From positions 1 to 11,563 of the forward strand of contig JBQCDV010000101.1 in NCBI GenBank assembly GCA_051960855.1: a stretch of 11,563 nt of DNA, in the 5' to 3' direction. Both the position numbers and the translations under genes were made by a program. This DNA comes from JBQCDV01 sp051960855 (GTDB lineage: Bacteria > Actinomycetota > Actinomycetes > JAJZTN01). Of the stretch, positions 6,571 to 11,563 are shown one piece after another. How positions within the stretch are numbered: position 1 is the first letter of the stretch; each line of letters opens with the position of its first letter. The notes under the pieces are model-generated. The model was not told the DNA's origin. It worked only from the letters and a program-made list of their open reading frames with translations, and searched no databases.

Positions 6571-7239
6571 ATGACCGCCTCGCATCCTGCCTCCCCCGTC
6601 CGCCCTGTCGACGAACACCCTGCCAACGACCCGGCAGGCAACCCCTCGATCGCCGAACGCCGTCCGCCACGGCTGGCCGTCGTCGTCGCCAGCACGCGGG
6701 AGAAGCGCTTCGCTGACACCGTGGCGACGTGGTTCGCCGAGCAGGCGCGGACGCACGGGGGCTTCGAGCTCGACGTCATCGACCTGCGAGACGTCGACCT
6801 GCCGCCGCTGGGCTCGGCGCACCCCAAGAGTGGGCGCTACCCGGAGCGCGTGCGGGCCTTCGCCGAGCGGGTGGGCGCGGCGGACGCCTTCGTCTTCGTC
6901 ACGCCGGAGTACAACCACGGCTATCCCGCGAGCCTGAAGCTGGCGCTGGACTCGGTCTTCGCGGAGTGGAACGCCAAGCCGGCGTCCTTCGTGAGCTACG
7001 GCGGAATGTCCGGCGGCCTGCGCGCGGTCGAGCAGCTGCGCCTCGTGCTGGCCGAGCTGCACATGGTCGACATCCGCGAGACGGTCGCGCTGCCCTTCGC
7101 GATGCGCATGTTCGACGAGGGCGGGTCGCTGGTGGACGACGGTGTGGTCGGCGCTTCTGTCAAGGTCATGCTCGACCAGCTGATGTGGTGGACGCAGACC
7201 CTGCGCGCCGGACGCGAGAGCCAGCCGTACGCCGCCTGA
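6571..7239 (+). CDS. NAD(P)H-dependent FMN reductase family protein (flavodoxin-like fold)
   Basis: A 222-residue flavoprotein of the FMN_red/azoreductase-like family, which uses NAD(P)H and FMN to reduce flavins, quinones, azo dyes or similar compounds in the cytosol. After a poorly conserved, Pro/Ala-rich 30-residue N-terminus come 'LAVVVASTREKRF' (the FMN phosphate loop S-T-R-x-x-R, 41-46), 'DLRDVDLPPL', the family hallmark 'TPEYNHGYPASLKLALD' (111-127) and 'SYGGMSGGLRAVEQLR' (142-157). The body is the usual ~185 residues; only the leading tail is extra. The start at ATG 6571 is supported by a -10-like element six bases upstream, pointing to leaderless translation. A TTG at 6544 is also in frame but has no ribosome-binding site. 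It is transcribed alone, converging on the small membrane-protein gene. Confidence 0.9.
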   Translation: MTASHPASPVRPVDEHPANDPAGNPSIAERRPPRLAVVVASTREKRFADTVATWFAEQARTHGGFELDVIDLRDVDLPPLGSAHPKSGRYPERVRAFAERVGAADAFVFVTPEYNHGYPASLKLALDSVFAEWNAKPASFVSYGGMSGGLRAVEQLRLVLAELHMVDIRETVALPFAMRMFDEGGSLVDDGVVGASVKVMLDQLMWWTQTLRAGRESQPYAA

Positions 7240-7248
7240 CGGACGAGG

Positions 7249-7273
7249 GGCCTCGGGACGCGCGCCAGAGGCC
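7249..7273. terminator. Candidate bidirectional terminator hairpin between convergent genes
   Basis: GGCCTC (7249-7254) pairs perfectly with GAGGCC (7268-7273) around a 13-base loop, 10 bp after the reductase stop and touching the stop of the converging gene. No T-tract follows in either direction. Confidence 0.35.
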
Positions 7274-7503
7274 TACAGGTACTGCGCGCGCAGCGCGGGG
7301 CGGGCGATCAGCGCGTACAGCACGGACCCCAGGACGTGCAGGAAGACGATGAGCAGGACCCAGAGGAGCTTGCTCTGACCCGCCATCCGCCAGCGTGCGT
7401 CCGGGGTCCGCAGGGCGTCGACGAGCGACCACACCCACAGCACGAGCATGCCCACGCCGATGCCGAATCCCAGCAGGATGAACAACGCGCCCAACGCCTC
7501 CAT
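7273..7503 (-). CDS. Small membrane protein with PLDc_N-type (phospholipase D nuclease N-terminal-like) domain
   Basis: A 76-residue integral membrane protein with two helices (about residues 4-27 and 46-67). It matches the PLDc_N pattern: 'WVWSLVDALRTPDARW' after helix 1, then 'GQSKLLWVLLIVFLHVLGSVLYALIARP' in pattern, with the conserved Trp-Leu-Val-Asp, Lys45 of the 'SK', and the closing Ala-Arg-Pro. In larger proteins this module precedes phospholipase D-like catalytic domains; alone, as here, it is a common small actinobacterial membrane protein of unknown role. ATG at 7503 has GGGAG 10 bases upstream. GTG at 7509, two codons earlier with a 4-base spacing, is an equally possible start. 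The frame stays open far upstream, but that stretch is intergenic and lacks the motif. Confidence 0.83.
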   Translation of the reverse strand: MEALGALFILLGFGIGVGMLVLWVWSLVDALRTPDARWRMAGQSKLLWVLLIVFLHVLGSVLYALIARPALRAQYL

Positions 7504-7524
7504 GTCCACAGCACTCCCTTGGTC

Positions 7525-7553
7525 GTAATCGCGAGCGGAAGCGCCGACGTTAA
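7525..7553 (-). promoter_or_regulatory. Possible sigma-70-type promoter of the PLDc_N-type gene
   Basis: On the minus strand TTAACG (-35-like, 4/6) and GATTAC (-10-like, 3/6) are separated by 17 bases and lie about 20-50 bp upstream of the start codon. The spacing is ideal but both hexamers are weak. Confidence 0.28.
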
Positions 7554-7568
7554 CCGCCGAACGGCGCT
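7540..7568. repeat. Inverted repeat AGCGCCG/CGGCGCT in the intergenic region
   Basis: Perfect 7-bp arms at 7540-7546 and 7562-7568 enclose 15 bases that contain GTTAAC. The repeat overlaps the candidate -35 of the minus-strand gene, so it could be an operator or a hairpin. Function is not shown. Confidence 0.4.
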
Positions 7569-7630
7569 CACGGGGGTGACTCATCGAGTTCGCGCCGGAG
7601 AGGTGCGTCACGCGCCAACGAACGACACGG

Positions 7631-7669
7631 CGACCGGGCGACCCGTCGACCGGGCGACCCGTCGACCGG
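7631..7669. repeat. 16-bp tandem repeat, 2.4 copies
   Basis: CGACCGGGCGACCCGT occurs twice back to back (7631-7646, 7647-7662) and is followed by a partial third copy, CGACCGG (7663-7669), with no mismatches. Each junction creates GTCGAC. It lies about 50-90 bp upstream of the first gene of the DUF1990-SDR-DUF1990 operon, in non-coding DNA on my reading. Confidence 0.9.
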
Positions 7670-7674
7670 ATGTT

Positions 7675-7687
7675 GCACAACGTGTGC
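7675..7687. promoter_or_regulatory. Candidate operator palindrome upstream of the DUF1990-SDR operon
   Basis: GCACA-ACG-TGTGC is a 13-bp inverted repeat with perfect 5-bp arms, 30 bp before the ATG at 7718 and immediately after the tandem repeat. Its position is suited to transcription-factor control of the operon. No regulator gene is adjacent, so the binder is unknown. Confidence 0.35.
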
Positions 7688-7717
7688 CGAACTCTGGCGC
7701 GGGGTACGCGGCCGGAC

Positions 7718-8515
7718 ATGAGTGCTGGCCGACGCGTGCCTCCGGTGCGCCGCGACAAGCGAGTGGACCCGGGCCCTCGAGGCTGGCCGCGCCTGGCGCG
7801 GGGCGCCCTCGACCTGCCCGTGTGGGCGTACGGGATGGCGCGGACCACCGTGGAGTACCTGTGGCGCTGGGTCAGTGGGCGCCGACCGCTCCGACACACC
7901 GTCGTCACCCGGCTGCAGCCGCCACCTGAGATCGTCGGCGGCCTGGACCAGCAGGCCGCGCCGGACGCGCAGACGCTCGCCCACGGTGTTGGGCCGCTCT
8001 TCCACCGCACGTACACCGCGCGCATCCGCCATGCCACCTGCTCGCCGGAGCAGCTGCTGGAGCAGCTGCTGAGCGACTTCAACAGCGCCTCCCCCACCGA
8101 GGTCGCGCGCTTCGAGCGCACCAAGGGCGAGGGCAGGGCAGCGGCCGGCGACGAGTGGGTCGTGCGGATGCCGGGGCCCTGGGACGCCCCGGTGCGGCTG
8201 CTGCACCGCGAGGAGCAGCGCTTTGTGCTGGCGACCCTGCAGGGTCACATGGAGGCCGGCTCGATCGAGTTCGCCGCGCACGAGCAAGACGACCTCCTCG
8301 TCTTCCAGATCGAGTCCTGGGCCCGCAGCGGCGACAAGCTCTTCGACCTGCTGTACGACAAGCTCGACCTGTCCCGCGAGATGCAGCTGCACATGTGGGT
8401 CCACGTCGCCGAGCGCGCCGCGGTCCTGTCCGGAGGTGAGCTCGTCGACCAGGTGGAGGTCGTGACCGAGCGCGACCCGGACGCGGGTCACGTCGACGCG
8501 AGCGCCGGGTCGTGA
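7718..8515 (+). CDS. DUF1990-like protein, first of a three-gene operon
   Basis: A 265-residue protein. Its C-terminal ~120 residues resemble the DUF1990 family: 'GPWDAPVRLLHREEQRF', 'TLQGHMEAGSIEF', 'FQIESWARSG' and a final amphipathic helix with 'MQLHMWVHVAERAA'. The same TLQGH-x-E-x-G core occurs in the third gene of the operon. The N-terminal half has a basic leader (about 1-25), then an amphipathic, Trp/Tyr-rich segment ('LDLPVWAYGMARTTVEYLWRWV') that may contact the membrane. There is no classical signal peptide. The biochemical function of DUF1990 proteins is unknown to me. The start is uncertain: ATG 7718 and ATG 7670 are both in frame and neither has a clear ribosome-binding site. 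I prefer 7718 because 7670 abuts the tandem repeat and the operator-like palindrome. The stop overlaps the next GTG by 4 bp (GTGA). Confidence 0.68.
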   Translation: MSAGRRVPPVRRDKRVDPGPRGWPRLARGALDLPVWAYGMARTTVEYLWRWVSGRRPLRHTVVTRLQPPPEIVGGLDQQAAPDAQTLAHGVGPLFHRTYTARIRHATCSPEQLLEQLLSDFNSASPTEVARFERTKGEGRAAAGDEWVVRMPGPWDAPVRLLHREEQRFVLATLQGHMEAGSIEFAAHEQDDLLVFQIESWARSGDKLFDLLYDKLDLSREMQLHMWVHVAERAAVLSGGELVDQVEVVTERDPDAGHVDASAGS

Positions 8516-9363
8516 GGACCGCAGACCGCCAGCACCTCGCCGGTCGCGTCGTGCTGGTGACGGGCGCGACGTCCGGTGTCGGTCGAGCGACGGCCGAGCG
8601 GTTGGTGTCCCACGGTGCGACCGTCGTCGGCTGTGCCCGCACGCAGCGGCGGATCGACCACGTGCGCGACGAGGTTCCCGACCTCGACCTGCAGACGGCT
8701 GACGTCGGCGACCCGGGACAACGACGTTCGCTGATCGAGCATGTGGAGTCCCGCTACGGCAGGCTCGACGCGCTGGTGAGCGCGGCGGGGATCGGGCGCT
8801 ACGGGTGGTTCGACGAGCTCAGCGAGGACGACCTCGAGGACCTCGTCCGCATCAACACCCTCGCCCCGCTGCAGCTGACCCGGCTGTGCCTGCCGCTGCT
8901 GCGCCAGAGCAAGGGGGACCTCGTGCTGGTGGGGTCGTCGATCACCTGGTCGCCGTTCCCGCCGCTGACGGCCTATGCGGCCAGCAAGGCCGGCCTCGAC
9001 GCGCTCACCCGCGGCCTGCGACGCGAGACCAAACGGCACGGCGTGCGCGTGCACCTGCTGCAGCCCGGCCCGCTGCGCACCGAGCTGCTGTCGCGCACGG
9101 CCGGCGTCGAGCCCCGGGAGGACGAGGACGCCGCGCAGCAACTGCCACCGGTCATCCCCTCTCCGGAGCACGCCGCTCGTGCCGTCATCCGCGCCCTGAC
9201 GTCTACGCGGGGCACCACCCAGGCGGTCCCCCGCGCTGTCGGCGTCGGCCGGGTGACCCAGCTGCCTCTCGTGCGGGAGGCGCTCGATGTTGTCCTGTCC
9301 CAGGCGGCTCCGGTCCTCGTGCGGTCGGGTCACCGTCTCATCGCGGGTATGAGGTCGGCATGA
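8512..9363 (+). CDS. SDR-family NAD(P)-dependent oxidoreductase
   Basis: A 283-residue classical short-chain dehydrogenase. It has the 'TGATSGVG' nucleotide loop (residues 18-25), 'SAAG' at the NNAG position, Asn in 'RINTLAPLQL', Ser142 in 'VGSSITW', and Tyr155-x3-Lys159 in 'YAASK', with a 13-residue Ser-Tyr distance. 'QPGPLRTEL' follows as the usual P-G motif. Beyond the core is a C-terminal extension ending 'VVLSQAAPVLVRSGHRLI', mildly amphipathic, as in SDRs that act on lipophilic substrates at the membrane; that role is inference. It is flanked by two DUF1990-like genes, overlapping each by 4 bp (GTGA at its start, ATGA at its end), so the three products are probably made in fixed proportion. 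The substrate is unknown. Confidence 0.9.
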   Translation: MRTADRQHLAGRVVLVTGATSGVGRATAERLVSHGATVVGCARTQRRIDHVRDEVPDLDLQTADVGDPGQRRSLIEHVESRYGRLDALVSAAGIGRYGWFDELSEDDLEDLVRINTLAPLQLTRLCLPLLRQSKGDLVLVGSSITWSPFPPLTAYAASKAGLDALTRGLRRETKRHGVRVHLLQPGPLRTELLSRTAGVEPREDEDAAQQLPPVIPSPEHAARAVIRALTSTRGTTQAVPRAVGVGRVTQLPLVREALDVVLSQAAPVLVRSGHRLIAGMRSA

Positions 9364-10103
9364 CGAACGTGCACCTGCTCCGGACACCGGATGCGCACAA
9401 GGCGCTCGAGCAGCTCCACAGCGAGAGCTACAACTACACGCTGGAGCACGGGGACCCGACCAAGGAGGACGGCTGGACGATCGACCACTACTGCTGTCCG
9501 CTGCCGTCAGAGGCGCCTGGCGCCCCGGAAGCAGGGGGACCATGGGAGATCGCGTGCCGGCTCATCCGCGACTACGAGTTCGCTGATCCCCACATCATCA
9601 AGGCGGTGTTCCTGCCGGACGCGCCCCTGCTGCATCGCGACATGCTGCTGGAGGCGAAGTTCTTCGGACTGCGCTTCCTCATCGGCGTGCGCGTCGCCGG
9701 CGTGGTCGACGAGACCTGCGAGCGGGACGGGCGGCAGGTGCGGCGGTGGGGCTGGAGCTACCGCACGCTGCAGGGGCACCTCGAGATGGGCGAGATGGGC
9801 TACGAGGCGTGGAAGTGGCTCGACACCGGCGAGGTGGAGTTCCGCATCCACCGCTACGTCAAGACCGGGATCATCCCCAACCCGATCATCCGGCTGGGCT
9901 GGGATGTCTTCGGGCGGCCGATGCAGGTGCGATTCGTGCACAAGAGCGAGCAGCGCATGCAGCAGCTGGTGGCCGAGGAACTGCAGTCGCACCGCACCGG
10001 CGAGCCGCCGGAACACCGCGTGCCGCGGGCCTCTGATGAGGTCGAGGTCTCCTCGGCGACAGGCAAGCACGCGGAGCGGCTGGCAGACCAGAGTCGGCCG
10101 TGA
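9360..10103 (+). CDS. DUF1990-like protein, last gene of the operon
   Basis: A 247-residue protein. The DUF1990-like core spans roughly residues 75-205: 'GLRFLIGVRVAGVVDE', 'RRWGWSYRTLQGHLEMGEMGYEAW', 'EVEFRIHRYVKTG' and 'MQVRFVHKSEQRMQQLV'. This follows the family layout of a beta-rich domain with a Tyr-x-Thr-Leu-x-Gly-His turn and a closing helix. The N-terminal ~75 residues ('NVHLLRTPDAHKALEQLHSE', 'DHYCCPLP') are extra, and include a Cys-Cys pair. The acidic C-terminal tail is low in conserved character. There is no signal peptide or membrane helix. The ATG start overlaps the SDR stop by 4 bp (ATGA), which implies translational coupling. Function is unknown; it shares the TLQGH-x-E-x-G signature with the first gene, so the two are probably distant paralogues. 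Confidence 0.78.
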   Translation: MTNVHLLRTPDAHKALEQLHSESYNYTLEHGDPTKEDGWTIDHYCCPLPSEAPGAPEAGGPWEIACRLIRDYEFADPHIIKAVFLPDAPLLHRDMLLEAKFFGLRFLIGVRVAGVVDETCERDGRQVRRWGWSYRTLQGHLEMGEMGYEAWKWLDTGEVEFRIHRYVKTGIIPNPIIRLGWDVFGRPMQVRFVHKSEQRMQQLVAEELQSHRTGEPPEHRVPRASDEVEVSSATGKHAERLADQSRP

Positions 10104-10156
10104 TCTCTCCCGGCCGGCGGATGGTGAAGTCGGCGATCAGTGGGTAGACCCGCGGC

Positions 10157-10312
10157 ATGGGTCTTGTGATTCTCCTCATCGTCCTGGCCATCATCTTCGG
10201 CGTCGTCGGTCTCGTCGTCAGCGCGCTCAAGTGGCTGCTCATCATCGGCCTGATCCTGCTGGTCGCCGGCCTCATCCGCGCCTTCGTCGCAGGTCGCAGC
10301 ACCCGCGTCTAG
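10157..10312 (+). CDS. 51-residue hydrophobic membrane protein
   Basis: A short gene that is easily missed. The translation is almost wholly hydrophobic: two helices (about residues 2-22 and 26-42, with a Lys-Trp between) and a positively charged tail ending 'GRSTRV'. It resembles the small 'hydrophobic protein' families common in actinomycetes; I cannot assign a function. Third codon positions are nearly all G or C, as in the flanking genes, which supports real coding. There is no Shine-Dalgarno sequence; TAGACC lies exactly 6 bases before the ATG, a leaderless-style arrangement with an imperfect -10. An 8-bp GC-rich hairpin begins at the stop codon, consistent with an independent transcription unit or the end of one starting at the DUF1990 operon 53 bp upstream. 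Confidence 0.75.
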   Translation: MGLVILLIVLAIIFGVVGLVVSALKWLLIIGLILLVAGLIRAFVAGRSTRV

Positions 10313-10340
10313 CCGCCCGGTCTCGGACGGCGCGGGCGGC
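10312..10340 (+). terminator. Strong GC-rich hairpin after the 51-residue gene
   Basis: GCCGCCCG (10312-10319) pairs perfectly with CGGGCGGC (10333-10340) around a 13-base loop, starting on the last base of the stop codon. There is no T-tract, as is common in high-GC actinomycetes. It separates this gene from the next promoter at 10351. Confidence 0.52.
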
Positions 10341-10350
10341 CGCTGCGACG

Positions 10351-10356
10351 TAGGGT
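10351..10356 (+). promoter_or_regulatory. Leaderless-type -10 element (TAGGGT)
   Basis: TAGGGT fits the actinobacterial TAnnnT -10 pattern and ends exactly 6 bases before the GTG at 10363, which has no Shine-Dalgarno sequence. Transcription would start on the G of the start codon. No convincing -35 is seen. Confidence 0.5.
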
Positions 10357-10362
10357 CATTCG

Positions 10363-10779
10363 GTGATCTCGACCAGCACCGCCCGCGCCCTCCGTGACGC
10401 GGGCCTGGCTTGGCAGCCGCAGACCGGGGACCGCTTCGTCATCGACCGGCCTGAGCTCGAGGCCGAGCCGTTCGTCCTGAGCGACATGACCGTCGACGTC
10501 CACGACTTCCCCACCGGGCGTGTGATCGGCTTCAACGGCACGGTCGAGTGGGCGCTGGACTCCGTGCGCGCCGACGAGGCGCTCTGGCTGCCCGCCGAGC
10601 ACCAGCTGCGCGAGCTGCTCGGCGCGGCGTTCGTGCGGCTCGAACGCGTCGGCGAGTGGTGGCGCGTGAGCGTCGCGAGCGGCGAGACCTTCAGCGACCC
10701 CGTCGCAGCAGAGGCCTACGGCCAGGCGCTGCTGCGGGTCCTCGCGCACGCGGCGGCGCTCACGGTGCCCGGCAGCTGA
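10363..10779 (+). CDS. Conserved actinobacterial protein of unknown function (138 aa)
   Basis: A small soluble protein without signal peptide or membrane helix. Conserved-looking blocks are 'ALRDAGLAWQPQTGDRFVI' (9-27), 'FVLSDMTVDVHDFPTGRVIGFNGTVEWALDS' in pattern (37-67) and 'EALWLPAEHQLRELLG' (72-87), followed by an alpha-helical C-terminus. I recognise this as a widespread actinobacterial family. Such proteins are sometimes labelled 'pilus assembly protein CpaE' in databases, but nothing here (no ATPase or Flp-pilus neighbours) supports that, so I leave it unnamed. The GTG start is supported by a TAGGGT element six bases upstream (leaderless). It ends 1 bp before the stop of the converging glycoside hydrolase gene, leaving no room for a separate terminator. 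Confidence 0.8.
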   Translation: MISTSTARALRDAGLAWQPQTGDRFVIDRPELEAEPFVLSDMTVDVHDFPTGRVIGFNGTVEWALDSVRADEALWLPAEHQLRELLGAAFVRLERVGEWWRVSVASGETFSDPVAAEAYGQALLRVLAHAAALTVPGS

Positions 10780-10780
10780 G

Positions 10781-11563
10781 TCAGGACAGCGACGGCAGGT
10801 AGACGCTGCGGTGCAGAGCAGCCCGAACGGCGCTGGTGCTGGTGGCCGAGGTCGTGAAGCGCCAGTCCGGCTGGGTGGTCGACAGCGACGGGTAGTTGAA
10901 GTAGACGACGGCGGAGATGTTCATCGCCGGCGCCTTGGCGAGCATGTCCGCGATCCACGCGGCCTGCTTGCTCCCGATGCGGCAGCCGACCTCGGCGAGC
11001 ATGAAGGGCTTGGTCGACGCCCCCGGCAGAGCGCGCAGCTGCTGCAGCGAACTGGTGATGAGGGTGCTGAAGTCGAGCCAGCCACCATGGGCGGTGTCGG
11101 CGTAGTTGTAGATGTCCAGGGCCGTCCAGTCCACCCACGTCGCGCCGGGCCACACCGCTGAGAGCGGGACCGACCCCTTGTAGACGCGGTAGGGGTTCCA
11201 GACCCACTTCACGTTGGTGGCGCCGACCTGTCGGCCGATGCTGACGATGCGCCGCCAGGCGGCGACGTACTGCGCGGCGGTGTTGGGACTGCCCGCGTAG
11301 ATGGCGTACGGCTGGCCCTTGACGTTCATCTCGGGCAGCAGCCGGACGAAGACGGGAGAGTGTCCCTTCCAGGCCGACGCTGCGGTCAGCCACTGTCGGA
11401 TGCTCGCATCCCACTTCCCGGACGTGATCTCGGACAGCGGGCCCGGTGCCATGTAGGCGACCATCGGAGTCGCGCCGTCGGCGTAGGGGGTGTTGAACGT
11501 CGGGAAGGTCGTGCCGATCCGCTTGAAGTAGCCGGCGATGGCCATGTGGTCGACGCCGACCGC
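10781..11563 (-). CDS. Glycoside hydrolase family 26-like protein, N-terminus cut by window edge
   Basis: The frame is open to the window edge, so the 5' end, including any signal peptide, lies outside; 260 residues are visible. The pattern suits a GH26 beta-mannanase-like TIM barrel. 'VFVRLLPEMN' contains the candidate acid/base Glu (72 counted from the internal Met at 11545), and 'KPFMLAEVGC' contains the candidate nucleophile Glu (185). The 113-residue spacing is close to that of known GH26 enzymes. 'WVWNPYRVYKG' and 'WVDWTALDIYNY' are typical aromatic barrel segments. The usual His before the acid/base Glu (H-E-M-N) is Pro here, so activity or specificity may differ from mannanases. It would be a secreted polysaccharide-active enzyme if a signal peptide is present upstream. 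It is convergent with the 138-residue gene. Confidence 0.68.
   Translation of the reverse strand, partial: AVGVDHMAIAGYFKRIGTTFPTFNTPYADGATPMVAYMAPGPLSEITSGKWDASIRQWLTAASAWKGHSPVFVRLLPEMNVKGQPYAIYAGSPNTAAQYVAAWRRIVSIGRQVGATNVKWVWNPYRVYKGSVPLSAVWPGATWVDWTALDIYNYADTAHGGWLDFSTLITSSLQQLRALPGASTKPFMLAEVGCRIGSKQAAWIADMLAKAPAMNISAVVYFNYPSLSTTQPDWRFTTSATSTSAVRAALHRSVYLPSLS

Noticed and set aside
6503..6670. Upstream in-frame extension of the PHP gene
   Set aside because: It would run through the divergent promoter and into the reductase gene, and is Arg/Gln-rich. GTG at 6502 gives the expected N-terminus.
7504..8124. Upstream in-frame extension of the PLDc_N-type gene
   Set aside because: It overlaps the DUF1990-like gene on the other strand, contains the tandem repeat and inverted repeats, and the domain begins at 7503.
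10363..10779. Naming the 138-residue protein CpaE (pilus assembly)
   Set aside because: No P-loop or receiver domain and no pilus genes nearby; the label appears to be a transferred annotation.

Overview
The base composition (strong G/C preference at third codon positions), frequent GTG starts, 4-bp stop/start overlaps (GTGA, ATGA) and protein families seen here point to a high-GC actinomycete (Actinomycetota). I cannot name the genus from the sequence. I see no rRNA, tRNA, CRISPR array, transposase or integrase, so this looks like ordinary chromosome with several small, independent transcription units. No gene-free stretch exceeds about 215 bases.

Region 1 (1-4964) is a catabolic locus built around a FadR-type GntR regulator. 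On the minus strand, a decarboxylating beta-hydroxyacid dehydrogenase of the isopropylmalate/tartrate dehydrogenase family (569-1663) is followed by a lipoprotein solute-binding protein of the oligopeptide-type ABC family (1-557, truncated by the window edge). On the plus strand, the regulator, an aldehyde dehydrogenase (2631-4136) and a gluconate-5-dehydrogenase-like SDR (4152-4964) form a tightly packed operon. Between the two arms lies a perfect 15-bp palindrome, ACTGGTCGGACCAGT, closely resembling known FadR-family operators. The simplest reading is uptake plus stepwise oxidation of a hydroxylated or sugar-acid-like compound, controlled by the regulator; the substrate is unknown.

Region 2 (4970-7503) holds a minus-strand pair, a PHP-domain metal-dependent phosphoesterase followed by a small Cys/His-rich protein. 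It is divergent from an NAD(P)H-dependent FMN reductase-family protein. A small two-helix PLDc_N-type membrane protein lies convergent to the reductase.

Region 3 (7504-10103) begins with a 214-bp regulatory stretch containing a 16-bp tandem repeat and inverted repeats. It continues with a three-gene operon whose genes all overlap by 4 bp: DUF1990-like protein, SDR, second DUF1990-like protein. This is the best candidate for an uncharacterised functional unit in the window.

Region 4 (10104-11563) holds a 51-residue membrane protein followed by a strong hairpin, then a conserved actinobacterial protein of unknown function with a leaderless-type promoter. Convergent to it is a GH26-like glycoside hydrolase that runs off the right edge.
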